From: Croceicoccus pelagius
Lineage (GTDB): Bacteria; Pseudomonadota; Alphaproteobacteria; Sphingomonadales; Sphingomonadaceae
Assembly (NCBI RefSeq): GCF_001661915.1
Contig: NZ_LYWY01000039.1
Coordinates: 434,001-498,000, forward strand
DNA length: 64,000 bases
Direction of reading: 5' to 3'
Under the pieces are notes generated by a model. It did no database searches. It was not told the DNA's origin and worked only from the letters and a program-made list of their open reading frames with translations. Position numbers and translations under genes: made by a program. Shown here piece by piece: positions 8,826-20,760 of this stretch (positions within the stretch are counted from its first letter, which is position 1; each line of letters starts with the position of its first letter).

Positions 8826-9844
8826 CAGCGAACCCGGCGGCTCTTCAGCGAGACGACGTCGGCGCTTTCGCCTTCGTCATGGCCGGGGCGTTCGCCTTCG
8901 TCGGCCAGCTGCTCTTCCAGCTTGCGCAGCTTGTAGAGAGTGGCTTCCAGCAACTTGCGGTTGGTGGCGATCAGGTCGGCCAAAATGCCCATCACCGCAA
9001 CCAGCGTGCCCAGCATGAGCAGCGAGCCGCCGATAATCAGCGACTGGACGTGGCCGTTGCCGTCGCCGGCAAGGTAGAACCACACGAAACGCATGATCGG
9101 CAACAGTCCGACGAAGGCGAGCATCAGGCCAAGCCCGACGAAGACGCGCAGTGCGTTGTGCGTGGTGTAGGCCCGCGTGATCGTGACGCCGGTCTGCGAA
9201 ATGAAACGCGGGATAGACTTGAAAAGCCGTGAGGGGCGCGGCGTGCGGTGCGTGCGCACGGGTACGCTCTTTACCGCCATGCGCTTGCGACCCGCCTGGA
9301 TCAGCATGTCGGTGGTGTAGCTGAATTCGGTGGTGATCGTCAGCTTCTGCGCAGCCTCGCGGCTGATGGCGCGAAAGCCGCTGACGGCATCGGTGATCGT
9401 CGTGCCCGAAGCGCGGCGCACGACGGCACTGCCGAGGCGCTGGAGGCGGCGCTTGAAGGGGCCGAAATGCGCGTTGTCGGCAACGCCGCGATCGCCGATC
9501 ACGATGTCGGCTTCGCCGCGCAGGACCGGCTGGACCAGTTCGGCAATGTCCGCGCCTTCGTACTGGCCGTCGGCATCGGTGTTGACGATGATGTCCGCGC
9601 CAGCCTTCAGCGCGGCGTCGATGCCGGTCTGGAAAGCGGCGGCAAGCCCGCGGTTGCGGCGGTGGCTGACGACGTGATGCACGCCCCACTGGCGCGCGAC
9701 GCCTGCGGTATTGTCGCTGCTGCCGTCGTCGATCACGAGGATCTCGATCTCGTCAATGCCGGGGATCGAATGCGGCAACGCCGCCAGCGTTTCCGGCAGG
9801 TGATCCGCCTCGTTCAGGCAGGGAATCTGGATGATGAGCCGCAA
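8825..9844 (-). CDS. Polyprenol-phosphate glycosyltransferase, GT2 (DPM1/GtrB-like)
   Basis: A 339-residue protein: an N-terminal GT-A domain with QIPCLNEADHLPETL, VIDDGSSDNT and the NTDADGQY metal-site region (DXD-like, about residue 90), the conserved DAVSGFRAISREAA segment, and two C-terminal hydrophobic helices at about residues 235-300. This is the layout of dolichol-phosphate mannose synthase and GtrB-like enzymes, which make polyprenyl-phosphate sugars. The TTG at 9844 is preferred over the TTG at 9874, because GGGGGCGAG sits at good distance and relatives begin at this point (MRLIIQIPCLNE). First gene of the minus-strand glycan operon. Confidence 0.83.
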   Translation of the reverse strand: MRLIIQIPCLNEADHLPETLAALPHSIPGIDEIEILVIDDGSSDNTAGVARQWGVHHVVSHRRNRGLAAAFQTGIDAALKAGADIIVNTDADGQYEGADIAELVQPVLRGEADIVIGDRGVADNAHFGPFKRRLQRLGSAVVRRASGTTITDAVSGFRAISREAAQKLTITTEFSYTTDMLIQAGRKRMAVKSVPVRTHRTPRPSRLFKSIPRFISQTGVTITRAYTTHNALRVFVGLGLMLAFVGLLPIMRFVWFYLAGDGNGHVQSLIIGGSLLMLGTLVAVMGILADLIATNRKLLEATLYKLRKLEEQLADEGERPGHDEGESADVVSLKSRRVR

Positions 9845-9994
9845 GGTGTTCTCGCCCCCGAAAATTGCGCGCAATCAGAACTCTTGCAGCCGTGATCGGA
9901 CAATAGGCTTAAGAAATGGCTAACCACGATCGTTTGCGGTTGGCTGGAAAGCGCTTTTTTATGACGCTAGAAGCGGTTTGCCCCTTGGCGCTGA

Positions 9995-10918
9995 ATGAAG
10001 AGGCAGCTTCGCTTGCAATTCGACGAACGACGCGGAGTGTTGCTCGCGGTCATTGGATTTATCCTGCTTTCGCTGGGCGACGTGGTGCTGAAATCGGTTG
10101 CCGGCGAATGGGCGACGACCGCGATCGGGGCGCTGCGCTATTCGATGGGAGCAGTCATTCTCGGCATCGTGCTTTATGCGCGGGAAGGCGGCGCTGGATT
10201 TGTGCCGAAGCGGCCCTTGGTCCACCTGATGCGCGGGGGTGGGGTGGCGCTGGCGATGGCGTGCTTCGTGACGTCGCTGCGCTTCATGCCCTTGATCGAT
10301 GCGACGGCGATCGGGTTTACCAGCCCGATCATCACGGCCTTTCTGGCCGCGATCTTACTCAAGGAGCGCGTGAAGCGGGTCACATGGTTTGCGACATTGC
10401 TCGGTTTTTCCGGAGTGCTCATCGTGCTGCGGCCAAGCCTGCTCGATCTCGGCGCGCTGGCGCTTCTGCCTGTCATCGTCGCTTTCGGGATGAGTTTGCT
10501 TGTCATCGGAAACCGCGTGGTGGCGGGCGAGGGGAGCGCGCTTTCGATGCAGTTCCACGTTGCCGCACCGGCGGCTGTGTTCCTGATGTTGTTCGCGGCA
10601 GGTGGACATTTTTCGGGCGTCGATTTCCTGCATGTGGGCGGGATGCCGAACCCAGGCGTCGTGATCGCCGCGCTGGTCGTGGCGGCTTCGGCGACGACGG
10701 CGCACTGGCTGATCTATCTCGGCACGACGAAATCGGGCGCATCGACTATCGCGCCGCTGACTTACGTGCAGGTCCTTGTTGCCGGCACACTCGGCTGGAT
10801 CGTCTTCGGGCATACACCCGATGCGATGGCGTTCGTCGGCATTGCCGTGATCATCGTATCAGGCCTGATCATCTGGCACTCGCGCGAGGCGAAGTCGCTT
10901 CCGGATGAAGCGGGATGA
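9995..10918 (+). CDS. EamA/DMT-superfamily transporter
   Basis: A 307-residue inner-membrane protein with ten predicted helices in two EamA repeats (about residues 12-145 and 155-295). The first repeat ends with FTSPIITAFLAAILLKERV, the typical EamA 'SPxxxAxxxxxxLxER' signature. Family members export or import small metabolites, and the substrate cannot be inferred. The gene stands alone, divergent from the minus-strand glycan operon. The chosen ATG has only a weak ribosome-binding site (GAATGAAGAGG overlaps the start). Confidence 0.85.
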   Translation: MKRQLRLQFDERRGVLLAVIGFILLSLGDVVLKSVAGEWATTAIGALRYSMGAVILGIVLYAREGGAGFVPKRPLVHLMRGGGVALAMACFVTSLRFMPLIDATAIGFTSPIITAFLAAILLKERVKRVTWFATLLGFSGVLIVLRPSLLDLGALALLPVIVAFGMSLLVIGNRVVAGEGSALSMQFHVAAPAAVFLMLFAAGGHFSGVDFLHVGGMPNPGVVIAALVVAASATTAHWLIYLGTTKSGASTIAPLTYVQVLVAGTLGWIVFGHTPDAMAFVGIAVIIVSGLIIWHSREAKSLPDEAG

Positions 10919-10938
10919 GCGAGCAAGGATGAGCGAGC
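10913..10938. repeat. Short direct repeat at the transporter stop codon
   Basis: The 12-base word GGATGAGCGAGC occurs at 10913-10924 and 10927-10938, two bases apart, covering the stop of the EamA gene and the space before the HNH gene. It looks like a slip-strand duplication; no function is claimed. Confidence 0.6.
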
Positions 10939-10942
10939 CAAG

Positions 10943-11221
10943 ATGAACAAAACGGGCCACTGCTGGCTGTGTGAGCGACCTATCGGCAGCCGCTACGAAC
11001 TGCACCACCCGGTGCCGAAAAGCCGCGGCGGCCGCGAGACCGTCACGTTGCACCGGATCTGCCACCGCACGCTCCACGCGCGGTTCACGAACGCGGAACT
11101 GGCGCGGATCGGCGTTAATGTGGAGGCGCTGCGCGAGGACGCGGAGATCGCCCGCTTCATCCGCTGGGTCGGGGACAAGCCGCCCGACTTTCACGCACCG
11201 ACCCGCAAGCCCAAACGCTAA
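10943..11221 (+). CDS. Small HNH-type nuclease-like protein
   Basis: A 92-residue protein. CWLCERP (C7, C10) and RICHRTLH form two zinc-ligand pairs of an HNH finger, and ELHHPVPKSRGG supplies the conserved His-His core and the PKSRGG loop that is very common in HNH endonucleases. The fold is therefore confident, while nuclease activity is only inferred. Free-standing short HNH proteins of this sort are widespread in Sphingomonadales genomes and have no assigned role. It starts 24 bases after the transporter and ends just before a strong terminator. Confidence 0.75.
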   Translation: MNKTGHCWLCERPIGSRYELHHPVPKSRGGRETVTLHRICHRTLHARFTNAELARIGVNVEALREDAEIARFIRWVGDKPPDFHAPTRKPKR

Positions 11222-11232
11222 AGCTGAAAAGC

Positions 11233-11272
11233 AAAAAGGCCCGGCGTACCATGGTGGAGCCGGGCCTTTTTT
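11233..11272. terminator. Bidirectional rho-independent terminator
   Basis: An eight-base GC stem (GGCCCGGC at 11238-11245 with GCCGGGCC at 11259-11266) is followed by six T on the plus strand and preceded by five A, which read as U on the minus strand. It sits between the converging HNH gene and atpC and can terminate both. Confidence 0.9.
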
Positions 11273-11301
11273 GATTTGGCTGGAGCCGTCAGAGTCTGAA
11301 A

Positions 11302-11559
11302 TCAGCCCTCGACGTGCTCGGCAAGGACCGTCAGGCCGCTGTCTCCGACTTCGGCGAAGCCACCCTGGATCATGATCGTTTCCGGTGCAGCGTCCGCGGT
11401 CTTGAAGACTTGCAGCGCGCCGTCGCGGATCGTGGACATGAAAGGCGAGTGCCCTTCAAGCACGCCGAACTCGCCTTCCGAACCGGGGACGACCACCATG
11501 TGGACTTCCTCGGAGCGGACCAGCTTGGCCGGCGTGACGAGTTCGAAGTGCAGCGCCAT
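11302..11559 (-). CDS. atpC: ATP synthase F1 epsilon subunit
   Basis: An 85-residue epsilon subunit beginning [18 protein letters not shown], with the [17 protein letters not shown] beta-sandwich signature. It forms part of the central stalk and couples rotor and catalytic head. It is much shorter than the roughly 130-140 residues usual in E. coli-type enzymes: the C-terminal two-helix inhibitory domain is missing and only the beta-sandwich remains, as is known in several alphaproteobacteria. Last gene of the atpHAGDC operon, two bases after atpD. Confidence 0.95.
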   Translation of the reverse strand: MALHFELVTPAKLVRSEEVHMVVVPGSEGEFGVLEGHSPFMSTIRDGALQVFKTADAAPETIMIQGGFAEVGDSGLTVLAEHVEG

Positions 11560-11561
11560 GA

Positions 11562-13930
<2,369 letters not shown>

Positions 13931-13961
13931 GACGGCTCCCTACTTAAGTGTCTCGCGGGGT

Positions 13962-15491
<1,530 letters not shown>

Positions 15492-15522
15492 TTAAATAGC
15501 CTTTCGTCGAAGCCTTGCGGGC

Positions 15523-16077
15523 TTAGCCCTTCATCGCCTGGGCGAGAGAATTGAGACGGGTGCGAATCGAACCGTCGATCTGCTGCGAGCCGATCTTGAC
15601 GACCAGCCCACCGAGGATCGCGGGATCGACCGTGGTACGGACCTTGACGTCGCGTCCCTCGCGAGCAGTAAGCTTCGCAGTGAGAGCGGCGATCTGGGTA
15701 TCGTTGAGCGCGTGCGCGCTGGTGACGTCTGCCGTCACTTCGCCGCGCTGTGCAGCGGCGATGGCATTGAACGCGCGGATGATGTCGGGAAGAGCGGCGA
15801 GGCGGCGATTTTCCGCCAGCGTGCCCAGAAACTTTCCGGTCAGTTCCGAGGAACCGAGATGGCGGGCGACGGCGGTGATCGCTTCACCGGCTGCCTTGCG
15901 CGAAATCTCGGGGTCGGTCAGCAGGGCCGACAGGTCGCCCGATGCGGTGATCGCCTGGCGCAGGTTGTCGAGGTCGCCCTCAACCGCGGTCACCTGGTTC
16001 TGGTCGACCGCAAGGTCGAACAGGGCCGCTGCATAGCGCCCTGCGAGACTGGCCGTAATGCCGCCGGAAATATCCAC
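15523..16077 (-). CDS. atpH: ATP synthase F1 delta subunit
   Basis: A 184-residue peripheral-stalk subunit. It has [14 protein letters not shown] near the N terminus, which matches the OSCP/delta family, and ends with the conserved [21 protein letters not shown]. The GTG at 16077 is chosen: it gives the family's normal length, has AGAGGGAAG upstream, and the upstream in-frame residues do not resemble the family. First gene of the operon; atpB, atpE and atpF are absent from the window, so F0 is encoded elsewhere. Confidence 0.95.
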   Translation of the reverse strand: MDISGGITASLAGRYAAALFDLAVDQNQVTAVEGDLDNLRQAITASGDLSALLTDPEISRKAAGEAITAVARHLGSSELTGKFLGTLAENRRLAALPDIIRAFNAIAAAQRGEVTADVTSAHALNDTQIAALTAKLTAREGRDVKVRTTVDPAILGGLVVKIGSQQIDGSIRTRLNSLAQAMKG

Positions 16078-16142
16078 GCGAGTAGCTTCCCTCTTCGTTA
16101 TCGCGAACCGCCTGGCGAATCGCGCAGTGGCCGGATGGCCTG

Positions 16143-16157
16143 CAGATTCGCAATCTG
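16143..16157. promoter_or_regulatory. Palindrome upstream of atpH (possible operator)
   Basis: A perfect inverted repeat with six-base arms, CAGATT-CGC-AATCTG, lies 66-80 bases before the atpH start in the 225-base gap between the protease gene and the atp operon. No -35/-10 pair was assigned. A regulator site is possible but chance cannot be excluded. Confidence 0.25.
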
Positions 16158-16302
16158 GCAGGTGAGCCAGACAGGGGTGTCTTCGTCGCGGCGCGCCTAG
16201 CAACGAAACCTGCAAATGACAACTACGCTTATCGGCTAATATTCCACCGGTGCGATATCGACCATCGGGTGGGACTGAATCGCTTCGCCTTGCAGGGCCG
16301 TT

Positions 16303-17952
16303 TTACCCTTCCGAAGCGCCGTTTTCCCCTGCAGCCACCGCGTTTGCGGCGCCGTCGTTGGGGGCCGGTTCGCACGAATAGACCAGTCGCTCGTTCGGCA
16401 TCTTGGGAAGGAGAGCGCGGATCGCCTGCTGGGCATCACCCAATTCGCGTGCCGCTTCGACGCCCGCACCGCAGGCAGGCGCCTGAAAGTCGGACCGCGC
16501 CTTGCGCGCCGCGTCCATCGTCTGGAGATCGACGAGATAACGATCGACGGTATAGACGCGTCCTTGCGGATCGTAGCGGTTGAGCGAAATCGTCTGGTCC
16601 GCGCCGTTGACCGAGATGCGGGTCCAGTTCCCTTCCATCAGGCCGTACTGCGTCTTTTCGTTCACGCAGCCGTCGGGCGACCAGTCGAGGCGAACCTCGT
16701 TCGTGTTTGAAACCGTGACGCGGCTGCGTTCGGGGCGGAAGCGGCAGACGAAGCGGCCCTTGTCGACCAGCGAATCCGGTGGCGTGACGGCGGGGACTTC
16801 GGCCATCGCCGCCCTTTCGGCCTGCGAAGCGCGTTCCACGATGTCGTCGACGCTCGGCCGCGAGAACCATGCCGCCAGCGCGCCGACCATGCACAGAAGC
16901 GCAAAGACAGCGCTTGCCGTGCCTTGTTCCTGTTCCTGCCGCGCGAAGAATCGCATCGAAACCGCCGCACCCAGAACCATGAGCGCGAGCATGAGACCGG
17001 CGAGCGCCATCAGCGTCTCGCGCTCGTCGATCGTGTCGAGCTCCGACCGGCGGGAGGCGCGTTCGGCCTTCAAGCGGCGTTCGGTGGCGGCGGCCTCCAT
17101 CCGGGCCTGCTGTGTCGCAGATTCGCGTAGGGCGCGCGCGCTTTCATCGGCGTCGAAGGCGGCAAGGCTCTGGCAGGGCAGGGCGTTGGTGTGGGCCGAA
17201 ACCCCCGCCTTGCGCAGGAAAGGCGCCAGTTCGCGCATCGAGACCGCGAAGTAGAATTCCGAATCGGAGCCGTTGTCGCTGATCGTTCCGAAGCTGTTCA
17301 CGCCTACGACGCGGCCACACGCGTCGAGCAGAGGGCCACCGGAATTGCCGGTGCCGATAGGCGCCGTGTGAAGCAGCGTGTCGAACTGGCTGGAACTGCG
17401 CCCGCCCGAGACCTGTCCGCGCGACTTGACCGGAGCCTGCGGCGAGACGAGCCCGTTGAGGCCGAGGCCAAGTGCCTCGTCGACATTTGCGGGATAGCCG
17501 ACCGCGAAGACATCCGCCCCGTCATCGACCGCGCCGGTGTAAAGCGTGGCAACGGGAAGGCTGGCGTCTTCGGTCAATTCGATAAGGGCGAGGTCGACAT
17601 CGCTCGACACGCGGACGATTCGCGCGAAATAGCCGGTGCGGCCCTGTGCCGGCACAACGCCAAGGCGCAGGCGGTCGTCCTCCAGCAGCGGGGCGAGGAC
17701 GTGGGCGTTCGTGACGATCAGCTTCGACGTTACGGCAAAGCCGGTGCCGTGCCCGATGACATCGTATCCCGACGAATCGCGCAGGACGATTACGACGCGC
17801 ACGACGCTGCGCGCGGCGGCGTTGATGTCGGCGCTGTCGGCGCGGGCGGGGGAGGGCGCGGCAACGTGCAGCGTGCAGGCGAGCAACAGCGCGCACAGCA
17901 CGACGCGAAGGGCCGCAAAGGCCTTGGTGGGGTGGGGGAACCGCGAACCCAT
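16303..17952 (-). CDS. Trypsin-like serine protease with membrane anchor
   Basis: A 549-residue exported protein. After a signal peptide ending near residue 38 (PSPARADS) comes a chymotrypsin-fold domain (about residues 45-270) with the full catalytic triad: H83 in TNAHV, D120 in SSDVDLAL, S204 in GTGNSGGP. The chain then has a charged coiled stretch (about 285-335), two hydrophobic helices (about 340-395) and a C-terminal domain of about 150 residues with three Cys that I do not recognise. No PDZ domain is seen, so this is not a standard DegP/HtrA. The ATG at 17952 is preferred to one 27 codons upstream because it directly precedes the signal peptide. Substrate unknown. Confidence 0.8.
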   Translation of the reverse strand: MGSRFPHPTKAFAALRVVLCALLLACTLHVAAPSPARADSADINAAARSVVRVVIVLRDSSGYDVIGHGTGFAVTSKLIVTNAHVLAPLLEDDRLRLGVVPAQGRTGYFARIVRVSSDVDLALIELTEDASLPVATLYTGAVDDGADVFAVGYPANVDEALGLGLNGLVSPQAPVKSRGQVSGGRSSSQFDTLLHTAPIGTGNSGGPLLDACGRVVGVNSFGTISDNGSDSEFYFAVSMRELAPFLRKAGVSAHTNALPCQSLAAFDADESARALRESATQQARMEAAATERRLKAERASRRSELDTIDERETLMALAGLMLALMVLGAAVSMRFFARQEQEQGTASAVFALLCMVGALAAWFSRPSVDDIVERASQAERAAMAEVPAVTPPDSLVDKGRFVCRFRPERSRVTVSNTNEVRLDWSPDGCVNEKTQYGLMEGNWTRISVNGADQTISLNRYDPQGRVYTVDRYLVDLQTMDAARKARSDFQAPACGAGVEAARELGDAQQAIRALLPKMPNERLVYSCEPAPNDGAANAVAAGENGASEG

Positions 17953-18056
17953 AGGCGCGCTGTTACCCGATCCGGCGCGCGATGGCAGGGGGATTATCTC
18001 TTTTGCCCGCAGGTTTCGGGATGCGCGTTGCATCGCTGCCGCGTTAAGAAGAGGTC

Positions 18057-19100
18057 ATGACGACCACCCCAGCCCCTTTGCCGCTCGACGAGAGCGAGGC
18101 GCTCGACGCCTTCGAGCGGCGCGACCGTGCCTATGACGGGCGCTTCGTCGTCTGCGTGACGACAACACAGATATACTGCCGCCCTTCGTGCCCCGCGCGG
18201 CGGCCTCGGCCCGAGAACGTGCGGCTCGCCGCGTCGAACGATGCTGCCGAGGCCATGGGATTCCGCCCGTGTCTGCGCTGCAAGCCGGACGAGGCGGCTC
18301 GCGATTCGCAGGCGGTGGAGCAGGCCATCGCGTTGATCCGCGATTCGGGCGAGCGACTTGTACTCGCCGACCTTGCCGCAGCGGTCGGATATTCGCCCGA
18401 CCACTTCTCCCGCATATTCTCTCGCGCCACCGGCATGACGCCAGCCGCCTATGGCCGCGCGTTGCGGATGGAAAAGGCGCAGGAGGCGCTTGGCAACGGG
18501 CATGTGACCAGCGCGATCAACGAGGCGGGTTACGGCGCAGCGTCGCGGTTTTACGAGAAAGCGAAAGAGAGAATGGGCATGGCACCTTCGGCATGGGCCG
18601 ATGGCGGAAGGGGCGTAACGATCCGATGGGCCGTCGCCGACACGAGCCTTGGCCCGATGCTCGCTGCCGCGACCGACAAGGGCTTGTGCCGATTGTCGTT
18701 CGGCGAAGGCGAGGCGGACTTGCGCGACCGCTTTCCGAACGCGGCCCTTGTCCAGGGCGGGGTCGATTTCGCCGACTTCATCGCACGGGTCATCGCTGCG
18801 GTCGAGACGCCATGCATGGCGTCTGACATCCCGCTCGATGTGCAGGGCACCGCGTTTCAGGAGCGGATCTGGGCCGAGCTGCGCAAGATCCCGCCCGGCG
18901 AGACGCGGACTTATGCCGAGCTCGCCGCAGCCGCCGGAAATCCGAAAGCCGTCCGCGCGGCGGGCAGCGCGAACGGGGCGAACAACGTCGCGGTGCTGAT
19001 TCCCTGTCACCGCGTGATCCGATCCGACGGATCGATCGGAGGCTATGCCTATGGTGAGGCGATCAAGCGCGAACTGCTGAAACGCGAAAGCGAGGGCTGA
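18057..19100 (+). CDS. ada: Bifunctional Ada: O6-alkylguanine-DNA methyltransferase and regulator
   Basis: A 347-residue protein with all three Ada modules. The N-terminal zinc domain has C41, C45, C72 and C75 (YCRPSCPA, PCLRCKPD), where one Cys accepts methyl groups from phosphotriesters. An AraC-type helix-turn-helix follows at about residues 85-180 (DHFSRIFSRATGMTP). The C-terminal methyltransferase has the IPCHRV active site with C317. It repairs methylated DNA and, once methylated, activates the adaptive response. AAGAGG precedes the start. Divergently transcribed from the protease gene. Confidence 0.95.
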   Translation: MTTTPAPLPLDESEALDAFERRDRAYDGRFVVCVTTTQIYCRPSCPARRPRPENVRLAASNDAAEAMGFRPCLRCKPDEAARDSQAVEQAIALIRDSGERLVLADLAAAVGYSPDHFSRIFSRATGMTPAAYGRALRMEKAQEALGNGHVTSAINEAGYGAASRFYEKAKERMGMAPSAWADGGRGVTIRWAVADTSLGPMLAAATDKGLCRLSFGEGEADLRDRFPNAALVQGGVDFADFIARVIAAVETPCMASDIPLDVQGTAFQERIWAELRKIPPGETRTYAELAAAAGNPKAVRAAGSANGANNVAVLIPCHRVIRSDGSIGGYAYGEAIKRELLKRESEG

Positions 19101-20702
19101 TCACCCTTCGTCCTCTGGCAGCCCCGCCATCTCGCGGATGTCCTTCAAAAGCTTGCGGTCCGTCGTCCACGCGTGGGGCGAATAGGCCGAGATCTTGGCA
19201 ATCGCGATCGCAGGTTCAAACTGGCCCATTTTCGCCATGTCGCGGGCCAGCGCGTTGCGGATTTTCTTGCTTTCGGGCGCGAGGACATAGGCCTTGCGCA
19301 GGCCCAGGTGCGCCACCTCAGGCATCTCGTCGCCGGATTCGAGATAGGCCTTGTGCCAGAGATAGAGCGGCAGCGGGTCTTCCGGGGCAAGGCGATTGGC
19401 CTTCACGAGGTAGCTGCGCGCGGCACGCCACTGTTCGGTTTCGCCCTTGGCGGCCTTGTGCATCAGGATCTCGCCCTTCAGCGCATTGGCGCGCGGATGG
19501 TCGGGCATGGCAGCCAGCGCGAAATCCACTTCGCGCTCCGCCTCGGCAAAGGCCTCCTCCTGCTCGGCGCGCAGGCGGGACTCTTCGCCTAGATCGTATT
19601 CCTTCAGGTTGTAGGCGATCGCCTTTTCGAGGTCCTCGATCTTCTTCGATCCGGGCTCCTGCTCGGCAAGCGTGCGGCGCAGTTCCTCGACGTAGTCATA
19701 GATATCGTCGACGAAAGTCGCGGCGGAGTGGTGGGCCTTGGCGAGAGCGAAGTGTACGCGCGGCTCGTTCGGATACTTTGCCTCTAGCTTCTTCAGCAGA
19801 CGGATCGGTTCGTCCTGCAGGTTCTCCGACCGGCGCAGCAGGTCGATCGAGATAAGCTCCTGCTCAACCGGATCGGGCACCGAAGTGGTGATGTTCGGCG
19901 CGGGCATGTCGGTAGTGTCGATGATGCTGAACTGCAGTTTCCCCTGCCCATACCGCCCGACGGCATAAGTCAGCTGGTCCAGATCGCCCAGCGCCTGCGC
20001 CGCTTCTTTCAGCGACTTTCCGTTGCGAAAATCATCGAGATAGCGGGCCAGCCGTTGCGCATAGGCCGGGTCCGATTGCAGCATGTGGAGCAGCAGCCAG
20101 CCGCGTGAATAGGAGGTGTAGTCCCCACGTTCGGCCAGCAGGAAATCCGCGACCGAATCGCCGTCGTGATATTGCAGGCTCTCTGTCCGGTGGTTGGCGG
20201 GGCGGCCGATCTCGATCGTGTCGTCGTCGATCACGGTGGTCGAGTAGAACTCGGCAAAGGCTTCGGAATACCATGCAGGAACCGCGCTGTTGAAGTTGCG
20301 GTACATGAAGTGGTGCGCGTACTCGTGATAGAGAACGGCGTTACCGTTCAGGTGAAAGCCGGTCTTGATCCGCGAATTCTGGCCCACGGCGTAAGTGCCG
20401 TATTCGTCCGCGGTATAGAACCCGCCGACCCCGCTCCACGAAAGCTTTTCGACATCGCGGTAGCTGTCGACGAGGTAGATCGTCGGGCGGTTCGGATTGC
20501 CCGACGGTTCGATACCGTGGAGCTGGTGCAGCAGCGCGTCGAAGAGTTCGAGTTCACGCGCAAAGGCGCGGACGCGGTCTTCCTTGCCTTCGGAGTATAT
20601 GACGAAATTTTCGGTCTCCGCCTTGTGCCATTCGGCAGCGGCAGGCGATGCGAGGCCGAGCGCAGCCGTCGCCGCGAGAAGAAATCCCTGAATTCGATGC
20701 AT
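19101..20702 (-). CDS. Secreted HExxH metallopeptidase-like TPR protein (paralogue A)
   Basis: A 533-residue protein with a signal peptide (cleavage after AAA, about residue 23), then EWHKAETENFVIYSE and a gluzincin-like domain: H126-E127-x2-H130 in LYHEYAHHFM and a likely third ligand Glu in PAWYSEAFAEFY. This resembles peptidase_MA-like (PF13485) proteins. The C-terminal half (about 300-520) is helical with TPR character. The ATG at 20702 has GAGGG upstream; the TTG at 20717 is less likely. Paralogue B at 22392-24005 shares the same architecture and the same EWxKAET opening. Proteolysis is inferred from the motif only. Confidence 0.7.
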   Translation of the reverse strand: MHRIQGFLLAATAALGLASPAAAEWHKAETENFVIYSEGKEDRVRAFARELELFDALLHQLHGIEPSGNPNRPTIYLVDSYRDVEKLSWSGVGGFYTADEYGTYAVGQNSRIKTGFHLNGNAVLYHEYAHHFMYRNFNSAVPAWYSEAFAEFYSTTVIDDDTIEIGRPANHRTESLQYHDGDSVADFLLAERGDYTSYSRGWLLLHMLQSDPAYAQRLARYLDDFRNGKSLKEAAQALGDLDQLTYAVGRYGQGKLQFSIIDTTDMPAPNITTSVPDPVEQELISIDLLRRSENLQDEPIRLLKKLEAKYPNEPRVHFALAKAHHSAATFVDDIYDYVEELRRTLAEQEPGSKKIEDLEKAIAYNLKEYDLGEESRLRAEQEEAFAEAEREVDFALAAMPDHPRANALKGEILMHKAAKGETEQWRAARSYLVKANRLAPEDPLPLYLWHKAYLESGDEMPEVAHLGLRKAYVLAPESKKIRNALARDMAKMGQFEPAIAIAKISAYSPHAWTTDRKLLKDIREMAGLPEDEG

Positions 20703-20760
20703 TTTTGCGACCCTCAATTCCCTCGGGATATCTTGCCGATCAGGCGAAGGCGATCAAGAA

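Noticed and set aside
7119-8936. A 605-codon plus-strand open frame over the GT-C gene
   Set aside because: The product is rich in Arg, Gln and His and lacks membrane or domain features, as expected for the complement of a GC-rich membrane protein gene.
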